A stretch of 64,000 nucleotides of DNA from Burkholderia sp. Nafp2/4-1b (GCF_003635165.1 NZ_ML058616.1:124001-188000), one strand, 5' to 3'. Counted from the first letter of the stretch, positions 30,199-40,512 are shown. A program made the numbers and translations. The notes: generated by a model not told the origin, from the letters alone.

Positions 30199-30972
30199 AT
30201 GACTACTCCGCTGAAGGTCTTCATCACCGGCGCGTCGAGCGGCCTCGGCCTCGCGATGGCCGAGGAATACGCGCGCCAGGGCGCCACGCTCGCGCTCGTC
30301 GCGCGCCGCACCGATGCCCTCGATGCGTTCGCGCGGCGCTTCCCGAAGCTGTCCGTCTCCGTCTATTCCGCCGACGTGCGCGACGCCGATGCGCTGGCCA
30401 CCGCCGCCGCGTCGTTCATCGCCGCGCACGGCTGCCCCGACGTCGTGATCGCGAACGCGGGCATCAGCCAGGGCGCCGTCACGGGCCAGGGCGATCTCGC
30501 CGCGTTCCGCGACGTGATGGACATCAACTACTACGGGATGGTCGCGACGTTCGAGCCGTTCGTCGGCCCGATGACGGCCGCGCGCCACGGCACGCTGGTG
30601 GGCGTCGCGAGCGTGGCCGGCGTGCGCGGGCTGCCCGGCTCCGGCGCGTACAGCGCGTCGAAGTCGGCCGCGATCAAGTATCTCGAAGCGCTGCGCGTCG
30701 AGCTGCGCCCGGCCGGCGTCGGTGTCGTGACGATCGCGCCCGGCTATATCCGCACGCCGATGACCGCGCACAACCCGTACCGGATGCCGTTCCTGATGGA
30801 CGCCGACCGCTTCGCGGCCCGCGCCGCGCACGCGATCGCGCGGCAGCATGCGTTCCGTGTGATTCCGTGGCAGATGGGCGTCGTCGCGAAGGTGCTGCAC
30901 GTGCTGCCGCGCTGGCTGTACGACCGCCTGTTCGAGAAGGCGCCGCGCAAGCCGAAGGCCGGCACGCACTGA
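30199..30972 (+). CDS. Short-chain dehydrogenase/reductase
   Basis: A 257-residue classical SDR. The nucleotide-binding motif is TGASSGLGLA (10-19), the NAG motif is IANAGIS and the catalytic pair is Y151 and K155 in AYSASKSAAIKY. Cofactor preference is probably NADP(H) given the arginines after the second strand (VARRTDAL). Substrate unknown. It sits 19 bases after dsbA and is followed by a 520-base gap with a VNTR, so it is likely the last gene of the argS-SPOR-dsbA unit. Confidence 0.9.
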   Translation: MTTPLKVFITGASSGLGLAMAEEYARQGATLALVARRTDALDAFARRFPKLSVSVYSADVRDADALATAAASFIAAHGCPDVVIANAGISQGAVTGQGDLAAFRDVMDINYYGMVATFEPFVGPMTAARHGTLVGVASVAGVRGLPGSGAYSASKSAAIKYLEALRVELRPAGVGVVTIAPGYIRTPMTAHNPYRMPFLMDADRFAARAAHAIARQHAFRVIPWQMGVVAKVLHVLPRWLYDRLFEKAPRKPKAGTH

Positions 30973-31492
30973 GTGCGTCGCGGATCCCGGCGTGCGGCGG
31001 GCGCCGGGACGCGGCTTGATCGCCGCGGTCGGATCGCGCGGAGCGGCGCGAATCTCTGAGTTTCTGCGTTTCTGCGTTTCTGCGTTTCTGCGTTTCTGCG
31101 TTCCTGCGTTCCTGCGTTCCTGCGTTCCTGCGTTCCCGAGTTCCCGAGTTCTCGAGTCCCGGCGTTCCCGTCTTCCTGCCGCATCCAGTGTCGCGCATCG
31201 CTGGCGTGATCGTCCCGTCGCCCAGGTCGCCCACGCGCCACGCATTTGCTCACCGCATCGCGATCGGCCCGCCATCTCGCGCCCTCGCCTGACCCACCCG
31301 CACCGCCGCCCCAACACGCATTCCGTCGCGAACGCAGCCGTTTGTCGCTCAATTCCCCGCGTTCCGGCGCCTTTTTCCGCGCGCCACGCGCTTTGACGGT
31401 ATGCTATTCGCCAGCCGCGCCGGCCGGTCCTCGACCGCGCCGCGCCCGCATTCCGACATCCAGCAAAAATCACAAGTCACGTGGGAGAACCT
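30973..31492. other. 520-base gap with a VNTR
   Basis: Contains the 8-bp tandem array at 31060-31171 and otherwise GC-rich sequence without a credible gene. Open frames that cross it show only repeats of Arg-Asn-Ala-Glu-Thr-Gln-type peptides from the VNTR. The binding-protein promoter must be near 31380-31450, where TTTGACGG and TATGCTATT occur, but their spacing is not canonical. Confidence 0.6.
31060..31171. repeat. 8-bp variable-number tandem repeat (about 14 units)
   Basis: Five copies of GTTTCTGC, four of GTTCCTGC, then GTTCCCGA twice, GTTCTCGA, GTCCCGGC and GTTCCCGT. The units change in blocks, as expected from stepwise slippage, and the array is intergenic, 87 bases after the SDR gene. 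Confidence 0.95.
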
Positions 31493-33088
31493 ATGCACGT
31501 CAAGCTGTTCGCCGCGGCCGCGCTCGCGGCCGCCCTCGCCGCTCCGGGCCTGGTCGTCGCCAAGCCGCTCACCGTCTGCACGGAATCGAGCCCCGACGGC
31601 TTCGACGTCGTGCAGTACAACTCGCTCGTCACGACCAACGCATCGGCCGACGTGATCTTCAACACGCTCGTGTCGTACGACGAAGCCGCGAAGAAGGTCG
31701 TGCCCGCGCTCGCCGACAAGTGGGAAGCCAGCGCCGACGGCCTCACGTACACGTTCCACCTGCGCCCGAACGTCGCGTTCCAGACCACCGACTACTTCAA
31801 GCCCGGCCGCCCGCTGAACGCGGACGACGTCGCGTTCACGTTCTCGCGGATGCTCGACGATGCGAACCCGTGGCACAAGGTGGCCGGCGCGAGCGGCTTC
31901 CCGCACGCGCAGTCGATGGGCCTCGTGAAGCTCGTGAAGTCGGTCGACAAGGTCGACGACAACACGGTGAAGTTCGTGCTGAACGAGCCGAACGCGACGT
32001 TCGTGCCGATCCTGACGATGGGCTTCGCGTCGATCTACTCGGCCGAATACGCGGACCAGCTGCTGAAGGCCGGCAAGCAGACCGACCTGAACGCGAAGCC
32101 GATCGGCACCGGCCCGTTCGTGCTGAAGAGCTACACGAAGGACGCGCTGATCCGCTACGACGCGAACCCGACCTACTGGGGCACGAAGCCGAAGGTCGAC
32201 CGGCTGATCTATGCGATCACGCCCGACCCGTCGGTGCGCATGCAGAAGGTGAAGGCCGGCGAATGCCAGATCGCGCTGTCGCCGAAGCCGCAGGACGTGC
32301 TCGCCGCGAAAGGCGAAGGCGCGCTGAAGGTCGTGCAGACGCCTGCGTTCATGACCGCGTTCGTCGCGCTGAACACGCAGAAGAAGCCGCTCGACAACGA
32401 GAAGGTGCGCGAGGCGCTGAATCTCGCGTTCGACCGCGCGACCTACCTGAAGGTGGTGTTCGACAACACGGCGACGGCCGCGAACAACCCGTATCCGCCG
32501 AACACGTGGAGCTACGCGAAGGACATCGCACCGTATGCATACGATCCCGCGAAGGCGAAGCAGTTGCTCGCGTCGGCCGGCTTCCCGAACGGCTTCTCGA
32601 CGACGATCTGGACGCGCCCGACCGGCAGCGTGCTGAACCCGAACCCGAAGGCCGGCGCGGAGCTGCTGCAGGCCGATCTCGCGAAGATCGGCGTGAAGGC
32701 CGAGGTGAAGGTGATCGAATGGGGCGAGCTGATCAAGCAGGCGAAGCTCGGCCAGCATGACATGCTGTTCATGGGCTGGGCCGGCGACAACGGCGATCCG
32801 GACAACTATCTGTCGCCGCTGTTCAGCTGCAACGCGGTGAAGTCGGGCATCAATTTCGCGCGCTTCTGCGACGCGCAGCTCGACAAGCAGATCGCCGACG
32901 GCAAGGCGACCGCCGATCAGGGCAAGCGCGCGAAGCTGTACGAATCGGCGCAGAAGATCATCCACGATCAGGCGCTGTGGATTCCGCTCGGCTACCCGAC
33001 GGCAGCCGCGCTCACGCGCTCGACCGTGAGCGGCTATCACGTGAGTCCGTTCGGACGGCAGAACTTCACGACGGTCGCCGTGCAGTAA
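31493..33088 (+). CDS. Periplasmic dipeptide-type ABC solute-binding protein
   Basis: A 531-residue family 5 extracellular solute-binding protein (DppA/OppA type). It has a signal peptide (MHVKLFAAAA ... VVA, cleavage near residue 23), then KPLTVCTESSPDGFDVVQYNS, YTFHLRPNVAFQ, ADDVAFTFSRM, YDANPTYWGTKPKVDRL and a C-terminal ALWIPLGYPTA, all normal for the family. It captures peptides or related compounds for an ABC importer; no permease or ATPase gene follows, so it is an orphan here. GGGAG lies five bases before the ATG. The alternative GTG at 31481 would remove that site. Confidence 0.93.
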   Translation: MHVKLFAAAALAAALAAPGLVVAKPLTVCTESSPDGFDVVQYNSLVTTNASADVIFNTLVSYDEAAKKVVPALADKWEASADGLTYTFHLRPNVAFQTTDYFKPGRPLNADDVAFTFSRMLDDANPWHKVAGASGFPHAQSMGLVKLVKSVDKVDDNTVKFVLNEPNATFVPILTMGFASIYSAEYADQLLKAGKQTDLNAKPIGTGPFVLKSYTKDALIRYDANPTYWGTKPKVDRLIYAITPDPSVRMQKVKAGECQIALSPKPQDVLAAKGEGALKVVQTPAFMTAFVALNTQKKPLDNEKVREALNLAFDRATYLKVVFDNTATAANNPYPPNTWSYAKDIAPYAYDPAKAKQLLASAGFPNGFSTTIWTRPTGSVLNPNPKAGAELLQADLAKIGVKAEVKVIEWGELIKQAKLGQHDMLFMGWAGDNGDPDNYLSPLFSCNAVKSGINFARFCDAQLDKQIADGKATADQGKRAKLYESAQKIIHDQALWIPLGYPTAAALTRSTVSGYHVSPFGRQNFTTVAVQ

Positions 33089-33194
33089 CCGTGCGTGGCC
33101 CGCAAAGCGACGGCGCTCGCGCCGACGCACACGATGCAATGGCAGCGCGACGGGTGGCGCTACGAACCCGTCGCGTAAGCGTGATGGCGTGCGT

Positions 33195-34310
33195 TCAGTG
33201 TGCTTGGTGCGCTCGTTGCGCTCCTTGCGCGATACGCGCGGCGCGGAAGCGAATCACGCCGTCGTCGCCCTGCTCGCGCACGAGCTCGCCCGCGAGCCAC
33301 AGCAGGTTCAGGTGCGCAAGCGCCTCGCCGAGCGCGAACGTCATCTGGTGGATGTCGAGTTCGCGGCGGCGGAACATGATCGGCACGATGTCGGCCGCAC
33401 TCGCCGGCTTCTCCGCGCACGCAACGCGCACTTCGTCGAGCCGCGCGTCGTGGTGCGCGCGCAGTTGCGCGATGCGCGTGCGCACGCCGCGGAACGGCTT
33501 GCCGTGCGACGGCAGCACGAGCGTGTCGGGCGCCATCGTCTCGTAGCGGCCGAGCGATTCGAGGTACAGCGCGAGCGGGTTCGCTTCCGGCTCGAGGTCG
33601 AACACGGACACGTTGGTCGAGATGCGCGGCAGCACCATGTCGCCGGAGATCAGCACGCCGTCCGCTTCGCTGTGGAGCGCACAATGTTCAGGTGAATGGC
33701 CGTAGCCGGTTACCACGCGCCACGTGCGCGCGCCGATCGTCACCGCGTCGCCTTCGCGCAGGCGCCGATAACGCGGCGGCACGGCCGGCACGAGATCCGA
33801 GTAGTAGCTGCGGCGGTTGCGCAGCTTGTCGAGCGCGACCGGATCGGTCAGCCCGTGGCGTGCGAAGTGATCGGCCGCGGCCGCGCCGCCGGCATTCGAG
33901 CCGTTGCCGGCGGCCATCAGGCAGCCGAACATGTACTCGCCGAGCGTCATCCACAGCCGCGCGTTCCAGCGGCCATGGTCGCCGCCTTCGCAGATCCAGT
34001 TCGCGAGGCCGAAGTGATCGGGGTGGCAGTGCGTGACGAGCACGCGCAGCACCGGCAGCCCGTCGAGGTGCTGGTCGAAGATCGCTTCCCAGTGCGTACG
34101 AATCGCGTCCGACGAGATTCCGCAATCGACGACCGTCCAGCCGGCCTGCCCGTCGATCTCGTCGCGCAGCAGCCACAGGTTGATGTGGTCGAGCGAAAAC
34201 GGCAGCGGCATGCGCAGCCAGCGCACGCCGGGCGCGACCTCGAACGTGTCGCCCGCGGCGGGCAGCGTGTCGGCGAAGGGATAGTCGAGTTGGTGTTCCA
34301 GTGCGTTCAT
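33195..34310 (-). CDS. MBL-fold metallo-hydrolase with C-terminal winged-helix-like domain
   Basis: A 371-residue metallo-beta-lactamase-fold protein. The metal motif THCHPDH is at ~93-99, with further ligands in TGYGHSPEHCAL and LISGDMVLPRI, and PSHGKPF. The C-terminal ~100 residues (VRTRIAQLRAHHDARLDEV ...) look like the small helical/wHTH domain seen in LACTB2-like hydrolases. Likely activity: hydrolysis of a thioester or other ester; the substrate is unknown. It is transcribed away from aceK across a 349-base gap. Confidence 0.9.
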   Translation of the reverse strand: MNALEHQLDYPFADTLPAAGDTFEVAPGVRWLRMPLPFSLDHINLWLLRDEIDGQAGWTVVDCGISSDAIRTHWEAIFDQHLDGLPVLRVLVTHCHPDHFGLANWICEGGDHGRWNARLWMTLGEYMFGCLMAAGNGSNAGGAAAADHFARHGLTDPVALDKLRNRRSYYSDLVPAVPPRYRRLREGDAVTIGARTWRVVTGYGHSPEHCALHSEADGVLISGDMVLPRISTNVSVFDLEPEANPLALYLESLGRYETMAPDTLVLPSHGKPFRGVRTRIAQLRAHHDARLDEVRVACAEKPASAADIVPIMFRRRELDIHQMTFALGEALAHLNLLWLAGELVREQGDDGVIRFRAARIAQGAQRAHQAH

Positions 34311-34659
34311 CGGTGGGGTGTCTCGTCGTTATCTGGCAAATGCGGATCCGAATGCGCGGGCAAGCGCGGGCAAGCGCGGCAGCAGGCGCGCAGGCGGCAG
34401 GCCGCGGCGGGCATCGCGTCGATTCTATCGCCGTCGCACGAAACGCGTGTCCGGCGGGGCTGCGGCCGGTCAAAAAAAGTTCGTGTCAGAATCCGGTCCG
34501 TACCCGTATCTTTACGCGAAGATGCACCGAACGGCGGTCAACGGCGAATATCCTGCCGATTGACGACGCTCGGCGCCGGCCCCCGAAAGTCATTGAAACG
34601 CCGACTTGGGCGCTAAAATGGCGAGTGCTTACAGCCCCTCTCGAACGAGCCTGCACGCA
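34311..34659. other. Divergent intergenic region upstream of aceK
   Basis: It has a short direct repeat of GGCAAGCGCG (about 34361-34380), and a promoter-like pair TTGAAA (34593-34598) and TAAAAT (34614-34619) with a 15-base spacer, 40 bases before aceK. The spacer is short, so assignment is tentative. No gene seen. Confidence 0.5.
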
Positions 34660-36480
34660 ATGAATCACTTCCCCAAACTGCTGTCGTCGCAGATCGGTTT
34701 CGACGTCGCGCAGACGATGCTCGAATACTTCGACCGCCATTACCGGATCTTCCGGGAAGCGGCGGTCGATGCGAAGACGCTGTTCGAGCGCGGCGACTGG
34801 CACGGGCTGCAGCGGCTCGCGCGCGAACGGATCACGTCGTACGACGAGCGCGTGAAGGAATGCATCGAGGTGCTGCAGGACGAATACGACGCGGAAGATA
34901 TCGACGACGAAGTCTGGCAGCAGATCAAGCTGCACTACATCGGCCTGCTCACGTCGCACCGCCAGCCCGAGTGCGCGGAAACGTTCTTCAATTCGGTGTG
35001 CTGCACGATCCTGCACCGCTCGTATTTCAACAACGATTTCATCTTCGTGCGGCCCGCGATCTCGACCGAATACCTCGAGAACGACGAGCCGGCCGCAAAG
35101 CCGACCTATCGCGCGTACTACCCGGGCACCGACGGGCTCGCCGCCACGCTCGAGCGCATCGTCACGAACTTCCAGCTCGAGCCCCCGTTCGAGGATCTCA
35201 CGCGCGACATCGGCTGCGTGATGCAGGCGATCACCGATGAATTCGGCCAGTTCGACGCCGCGCCGAATTTCCAGATCCACGTGCTGTCGTCGCTGTTCTT
35301 CCGCAACAAGAGCGCGTACATCGTCGGCCGCATCATCAACGCCGATCGCGTGCTGCCGTTCTCGGTGCCGATCCGCCATGTGCGCCCGGGCGTGCTCGCG
35401 CTCGACACCGTGCTGCTGCGCCGCGACCTGCTGCAGATCATCTTCAGCTTCTCGCACTCGTATTTTCTCGTCGACATGGGCGTGCCGTCCGCGTACGTGG
35501 AGTTCCTCTGCACGATCATGCCGGGCAAGCCGAAGGCCGAGATCTACACGTCGGTCGGCCTGCAGAAGCAGGGCAAGAACCTGTTCTACCGCGACCTGCT
35601 GCACCATCTGTCGCATTCGAGCGACCGCTTCATCATCGCGCCCGGGATCAAGGGCCTCGTGATGCTGGTGTTCACGCTGCCGTCGTTCCCGTACGTGTTC
35701 AAGATCATCAAGGATCGCTTCCCGCCGCCGAAGGAAACGACGCGCGCGCAGATCATGGAGAAGTACCAGCTCGTGAAGCGCCACGACCGGCTCGGGCGGA
35801 TGGCGGACACGCTGGAATATTCGAGCGTCGCGCTGCCGATCTCGCGGCTCGACCACGCGCTCGTGCGCGAGCTGGAGAAGGAAGTGCCGTCGCTGCTCGA
35901 ATACGAGGACGGCAACCTCGTGATCAAGCACCTGTACATCGAGCGCCGGATGACGCCGCTCAACCTGTACCTGCAGAACGGCACCGATGCGGAAGTCGAG
36001 CACGGCGTGAAGGAGTACGGCAACGCGGTGAAGGAATTGATGAAGGCCAACATCTTCCCGGGCGACATGCTGTACAAGAACTTCGGCGTCACGCGCCACG
36101 GCCGCGTCGTGTTCTACGACTACGACGAGATCGAATACCTGACCGACTGCAACGTGCGGCGCGTGCCGCCGCCGCGCAACGAGGAAGACGAAATGTCCGG
36201 CGAACCGTGGTATACCGTCGGCCCGCACGACATCTTCCCGGAAACCTACGGACCGTTCCTGCTCGGCGACCCGCGCGTGCGGAAGGTCTTCATGCAGCAT
36301 CACGCGGACTTTTTCGAACCCGCGCTGTGGCAGGCGAGCAAGGACAAGCTGCTGCAGGGCGAGTTGCCCGATTTTTACCCGTACGACGCGTCGCTGCGTT
36401 TCAGCGTGCGCTACCCCGCGCGCTTCGACGCGACGACGGACGTCGGCGACCGCTCGGACAATGCGCAGCGCGCCGCCTGA
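34660..36480 (+). CDS. aceK: Isocitrate dehydrogenase kinase/phosphatase
   Basis: A 606-residue AceK. The start [28 protein letters not shown] is diagnostic. The regulatory domain occupies the first half (SRPAISTEY-like [38 protein letters not shown]), and the kinase half contains [17 protein letters not shown] and the DYDEIEYLT segment with catalytic aspartates. It switches isocitrate dehydrogenase off and on by phosphorylation to send carbon into the glyoxylate shunt. No aceA/aceB neighbour is present, unlike in E. coli. ATG at 34660 fits the family; the frame starts 18 codons earlier with unrelated residues. Confidence 0.97.
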   Translation: MNHFPKLLSSQIGFDVAQTMLEYFDRHYRIFREAAVDAKTLFERGDWHGLQRLARERITSYDERVKECIEVLQDEYDAEDIDDEVWQQIKLHYIGLLTSHRQPECAETFFNSVCCTILHRSYFNNDFIFVRPAISTEYLENDEPAAKPTYRAYYPGTDGLAATLERIVTNFQLEPPFEDLTRDIGCVMQAITDEFGQFDAAPNFQIHVLSSLFFRNKSAYIVGRIINADRVLPFSVPIRHVRPGVLALDTVLLRRDLLQIIFSFSHSYFLVDMGVPSAYVEFLCTIMPGKPKAEIYTSVGLQKQGKNLFYRDLLHHLSHSSDRFIIAPGIKGLVMLVFTLPSFPYVFKIIKDRFPPPKETTRAQIMEKYQLVKRHDRLGRMADTLEYSSVALPISRLDHALVRELEKEVPSLLEYEDGNLVIKHLYIERRMTPLNLYLQNGTDAEVEHGVKEYGNAVKELMKANIFPGDMLYKNFGVTRHGRVVFYDYDEIEYLTDCNVRRVPPPRNEEDEMSGEPWYTVGPHDIFPETYGPFLLGDPRVRKVFMQHHADFFEPALWQASKDKLLQGELPDFYPYDASLRFSVRYPARFDATTDVGDRSDNAQRAA

Positions 36481-36554
36481 GCGCGCCGAAACAAATCAAC
36501 TCAAACTGAATCGAAACCGCAATCGATCGATTTCCGCCAACGGAATCCATACCG

Positions 36555-37322
36555 ATGACTTCCCAAGACAATCCGCTTTCTCACCTGTTCGACAACAACG
36601 AAGCCTGGGTCAAGCGCCAGCTCGCAGACGATCCGGAATTCTTCACGCGTCTCGCCGACCAGCAGGCGCCGGAATATCTGTGGATCGGCTGCTCGGACTC
36701 GCGCGTGCCGGCGAACCAGATCATCGGGCTGCCGCCGGGTGAAGTGTTCGTGCACCGCAATATCGCGAACGTCGTCGTGCACAGCGACCTGAACTGCCTG
36801 TCGGTGATTCAGTTCGCGGTCGACATCCTGCGCGTGAAGCACATCATGGTCGTCGGCCACTACGGCTGCTCGGGCGTGAACGCGGCGCTGCACAACCGCC
36901 GCGTCGGCCTCGCCGACAACTGGCTGCACCACGTGCAGGACGTGCGCGAACGCCACGCGGCGCTGCTCGACGAATGGCCGGTCGGCGAGGCGCGCTATCG
37001 CCGCCTGATCGAGCTGAACTCGATCGAGCAAGTGGTCAACGTGTGCCGCACGACGATCGTCAACGACGCATGGGCGCGCGGCCAGTCGCTCACCGTGCAC
37101 GGGCTCGTGTACGGCGTGCACGACGGGCGCATGCGCAATCTCGGGATGTCGGTGTCGAGCTTCGACGCGCTCGACGCAACCTACAAGCGCTGCGTCGCGG
37201 CGCTGACCGCACGCGGCCAGCACGCGCCCGACAACGACATGGTCGCGGCGGACGCCGCGCAGCTCGACGGCGTCGCGCAGGCGGTGGCCGATACGCTGAA
37301 GCCGTGCGACGACGCGAAGTAA
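36555..37322 (+). CDS. can: Beta-class carbonic anhydrase
   Basis: A 255-residue beta-carbonic anhydrase. The zinc ligands are C46, H102 and C105, with the D48-R50 dyad in GCSDSRVPANQI and VGHYGCSG in the second motif; length somewhat longer than E. coli Can (220). It interconverts CO2 and bicarbonate and supplies bicarbonate for carboxylases. It lies 74 bases after aceK on the same strand and may share its transcript. Confidence 0.93.
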   Translation: MTSQDNPLSHLFDNNEAWVKRQLADDPEFFTRLADQQAPEYLWIGCSDSRVPANQIIGLPPGEVFVHRNIANVVVHSDLNCLSVIQFAVDILRVKHIMVVGHYGCSGVNAALHNRRVGLADNWLHHVQDVRERHAALLDEWPVGEARYRRLIELNSIEQVVNVCRTTIVNDAWARGQSLTVHGLVYGVHDGRMRNLGMSVSSFDALDATYKRCVAALTARGQHAPDNDMVAADAAQLDGVAQAVADTLKPCDDAK

Positions 37323-37540
37323 GCGGCACGCACAGCCGCGCGGGCGCGGGTGCGGCGAGCACGCGTCGCGTCGCACGAAATTTGGGCTAATCGCGCATCA
37401 TGGTGACAAATCGGGCCGCCGGCATCCCATCGCCCGACGGATGCGCCGGCTACTCGCGCCCCACCCCGGCCGCGCCGGCATCGAACTGATCTGACACCGG
37501 CACTGCCGCGACGGCGGTGCAATGCAAAGGAGCGGCGAAC

Positions 37541-38218
37541 ATGAAAACCGTACTGATCGTCGGCGCATCGCGCGGCCTCGGACGCGAATTCGTCAGGCAA
37601 TACCGGCGCGACGGCTGGAACGTGATCGCGACCGCGCGCGACGACGCCGCGCTCGGCGCGCTGCGCGAGCTGGGCGCGCACGCGCATGCGCTCGACATCA
37701 CGCAGCCGGAACAGATCGCGGCGCTCGGCTGGAAGCTCGACGGCGAGCGGCTCGACGCGGCCGTGGTCGTGTCGGGCGTATACGGGCCGCGCACCGAAGG
37801 GGTCGAGACGATCGGCGCCGATGATTTCGACGCGGTGATGCATACGAACGTGCGCGGGCCGATGCAGTTGCTACCGATCCTGCTGCCGCTCGTCGAAGAC
37901 GCGCGCGGCGTGCTGGCCGTCGTGTCGAGCCGGATGGGCAGCATCGCCGAAGCCACTGGCACGACCGGCTGGCTGTACCGCGCGAGCAAGGCCGCGCTGA
38001 ACGACGTGCTGCGCATCGCGTCGCTGCAGACCCGCCACGCCGCGTGCATCGCGCTCCATCCGGGCTGGGTGCGCACCGAAATGGGCGGCGCGCAGGCGGC
38101 GATCGATCCGGAAACCAGCGTGACCGGCATGCGCCGCGTGATCGCCGAAGCCGGCGCGGACATCTCGCAGGCCAACGGCCGTTTCCTCCAGTACGACGGC
38201 GTCGAGCTCAGCTGGTAA
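37541..38218 (+). CDS. Short-chain dehydrogenase/reductase
   Basis: A 225-residue SDR with the cofactor motif VGASRGLGREF (7-17) and the catalytic YRASKAALND. It has a very good ribosome site (AAAGGAGCGG ending 7 bases before the ATG at 37541), which decides the start. Shorter than most classical SDRs, like the CsgA/FolM-type members; substrate unknown. It is preceded by a 218-base gap from can. Confidence 0.9.
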   Translation: MKTVLIVGASRGLGREFVRQYRRDGWNVIATARDDAALGALRELGAHAHALDITQPEQIAALGWKLDGERLDAAVVVSGVYGPRTEGVETIGADDFDAVMHTNVRGPMQLLPILLPLVEDARGVLAVVSSRMGSIAEATGTTGWLYRASKAALNDVLRIASLQTRHAACIALHPGWVRTEMGGAQAAIDPETSVTGMRRVIAEAGADISQANGRFLQYDGVELSW

Positions 38219-38257
38219 GCCGGCATCACAACTCCGCGTCGTTAATTCACGATTCGC

Positions 38258-38695
38258 ATGACTTTGAACCGACCTGACGCGTGCCCGTGCGGCGGCGCGT
38301 CCCCCGCTCCTGCCGGCAAAGCCCCGGCCCCGCGTTATGCTGCCTGCTGCGGCCGCTTCATCGATGGCGGCGAAGCCGCCCCCACCGCACTCGAATTGAT
38401 GCGCTCGCGGTACAGCGCGTACGTCCTCGGCGCGACCGACTACCTGCGCGCGACCTGCTACGCGCGCACCTGCCCGGCCGATCTCGATGCGGACCTGAAT
38501 GCGCCCGACGCACCGCGCTGGCTCGGTCTCGCGATCAAGCGGCATGCGCCGCTCGACGAACGGCACGCGGAGGTCGAATTCGTGGCCCGCTACAAGGTCG
38601 GCGGACGCGCTTACCGGCTCCACGAGACGAGTCGCTTCACGCGCGACGAGCACGGTTTCTGGCGCTATGTCGACGGCGAGGTAAGTGAACGCTGA
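38258..38695 (+). CDS. YchJ family protein (SEC-C motif)
   Basis: A 145-residue protein. The N-terminus has CPCGG and, after a proline/alanine linker, YAACCGRFIDGG: a SEC-C-like zinc motif as in YchJ. The remainder (ELMRSRYSAYVLGATDYLRATCY ... VEFVARYKVGGRAYRLHETSRF) is the NTF2-like YchJ domain. Function unknown. 39 bases after the SDR gene and likely co-transcribed. Confidence 0.9.
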   Translation: MTLNRPDACPCGGASPAPAGKAPAPRYAACCGRFIDGGEAAPTALELMRSRYSAYVLGATDYLRATCYARTCPADLDADLNAPDAPRWLGLAIKRHAPLDERHAEVEFVARYKVGGRAYRLHETSRFTRDEHGFWRYVDGEVSER

Positions 38696-38802
38696 CAAAT
38701 AGTTGCTGTGTCAGACGCCGGGTAATTCCCGCATTGCACAACCTTAATTTGTCGGGCTAGGATGGCCGTCAGATTGGTCAAGTTGCATGGCAGGGCTTAC
38801 GA

Positions 38803-40077
38803 ATGGCGTTCAGCAAGGTATTGGTGGGATGGATGGCGGCCTGTGCGCTGTCGGCCGCTCAGGCCGGTACGCTGCCGAACGCGAATGCCGCTGCGGCCAC
38901 GGCCAGCGGATCGCTCGCGCATGCCGAGCGCTTCGATTACGGCGACTCGGGCCTCCCGCAGGTCGCCGCGAACCTCAACGAACAAATCATCAGCATTCCG
39001 GCCGATGCTTCGGGCGCCGTGATGCTCGAGGCCACGCTGTTCAAGCCGAACGGCCCCGGCCCGTTCCCGCTCGTCGTCTTCAACCACGGCAAGAACACCG
39101 GCGATCTCCATCAGCAGCCGCGCAGCCGGCCGCTCGCGTTCGCGCGCGAATTCGTGCGCCGCGGCTATGCGGTGATCGCGCCGAATCGCCAGGGCTTCGC
39201 CGGGTCGGGCGGCACTTACCAGCAGGAAGGCTGCAACGTCGGCAAGAACGGCCTCACGCAAGCGGCCGACGTCGACGCGACGGTCCGCTACATGTCGCGT
39301 CAGTCGTACATCGACGCGTCGCGCATCGTCGTCGCCGGCACGTCGCACGGCGGCCTCGTATCGGTCGCGTACGGCACCGAAGCGGCGCCGGGCGTGCGCG
39401 GCATCATCAACTTCTCCGGCGGGCTGCGCCAGGATCTCTGCGACGGCTGGCAGCGCAATCTGGTCGACGCGTTCGACCAGTACGGCGCGCATACGGCCGT
39501 GCGCTCGCTGTGGCTCTATGGCGACAACGATTCGGTGTGGACGCCCGCGCTCGTCGCGCAGATGCACGGCGCGTACGTGTCGCACGGCACGCAGGCGCAG
39601 TTCATCGATTTCGGCCGCTACAAGGACGACGCGCACCGGCTGATCGTCGATCGCGACGGCGTGCCCCTGTGGTGGCCGGCCGTGCATGCGTTCCTCGCGG
39701 AACTGAACCTGCCGACCTCGGTGCGCTATGCAGTCGCCAATCCGCATGAACCGAATGCGACCGGCTACGCGTCGATCGACTCGGTCGACGCGGTGCCGTT
39801 CCTCGACGAGGCCGGCCGCGAAGGCTATCGCCGCTTCCTGAGCCAGCATCCGAGCCGCGCGTTCGCGGTGTCGGCGGAAGGCGCGTGGTCGTGGGCCGAA
39901 GGCGGCGACGATCCGATGGCGCTCGCGCTCGATAATTGCTCGAAACAGGGTGCCGGCGCATGCCGGTTGTATGCGGTCAACGATCGCGTCGTGTGGAACG
40001 CGGGCGCGACGCAAACGGCCGACAACGGCGACGCCACCCCGCACGACGCCGATACGCGCGCACTGGCTTCGCGCTGA
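38803..40077 (+). CDS. Exported dienelactone hydrolase-like alpha/beta hydrolase
   Basis: A 424-residue protein with a signal peptide (MAFSKVLVGWMAACALSAAQAG, cleaved near residue 21) and an alpha/beta-hydrolase core: LVVFNHGKNTGD, the nucleophile elbow GTSHGG (Ser181), LWLYGDNDSVW for the acid and DDAHRLIVDRDG for the histidine region. Cysteines in the tail (DNCSKQGAGACRLY) may form a disulfide. It probably hydrolyses an ester in the periplasm; substrate not known. An AT-rich promoter-like region (GCACAACCTTAATTTGTCGG) lies ~55 bases upstream. Confidence 0.88.
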   Translation: MAFSKVLVGWMAACALSAAQAGTLPNANAAAATASGSLAHAERFDYGDSGLPQVAANLNEQIISIPADASGAVMLEATLFKPNGPGPFPLVVFNHGKNTGDLHQQPRSRPLAFAREFVRRGYAVIAPNRQGFAGSGGTYQQEGCNVGKNGLTQAADVDATVRYMSRQSYIDASRIVVAGTSHGGLVSVAYGTEAAPGVRGIINFSGGLRQDLCDGWQRNLVDAFDQYGAHTAVRSLWLYGDNDSVWTPALVAQMHGAYVSHGTQAQFIDFGRYKDDAHRLIVDRDGVPLWWPAVHAFLAELNLPTSVRYAVANPHEPNATGYASIDSVDAVPFLDEAGREGYRRFLSQHPSRAFAVSAEGAWSWAEGGDDPMALALDNCSKQGAGACRLYAVNDRVVWNAGATQTADNGDATPHDADTRALASR

Positions 40078-40512
40078 CGCGCGGGTGGCGCCGCTCGGTC
40101 GAGGTCAAGGTCGAGCGCCTCCCGGATTCCCTTCCCCTCTTTCCGTTTCCTGAACGCTCGCGGCCCGCGGCGGTGTTCGCGTGCGCGCCCCCGCACGAGC
40201 GGCGTTCGGCTTTGCGCCCCCTTTTTGCTTCCCGCCCCGATTTTTCGCCGCTCGCACACCTGCGCACCCGCGATTTTTTTCTATCGGGTGGTCTCACTCG
40301 AACGTCGTCATCTGCGGTCATTTCCGGACATCCGGCGCGTACCGTCCCGAGCCGCTCCGATCTGCGCCGAACTCCCGCCCGGCAAGGCTTTGCGGCGTTT
40401 GTAACCGGTAGTGCAACGAGCGGCGGAACACGCTAATCTCAGCGCGTTTTCCGTCTGTCGCCGCGCGGCATCGCATGCGATGCCCGCCGCCGTTTTACCC
40501 CCCGGAGTTGCC
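40078..40512. other. Gene-free region upstream of the biotin operon
   Basis: 435 bases between the hydrolase and bioA. It has T-rich patches (CGATTTTTTTCTATCG at ~40271) that could end the hydrolase transcript, although no clear stem precedes them, and an AT-richer zone at 40395-40440 (TTTGTAACCGG, GCTAATCTCAG) where the bio promoter is expected. No BirA- or BioR-type operator was recognised. Confidence 0.5.

Noticed and set aside
40480-40512. Upstream ATG as bioA start
   Set aside because: In frame but without a ribosome site; the TTG at 40513 has GGAG at the right distance and gives the expected N-terminus.
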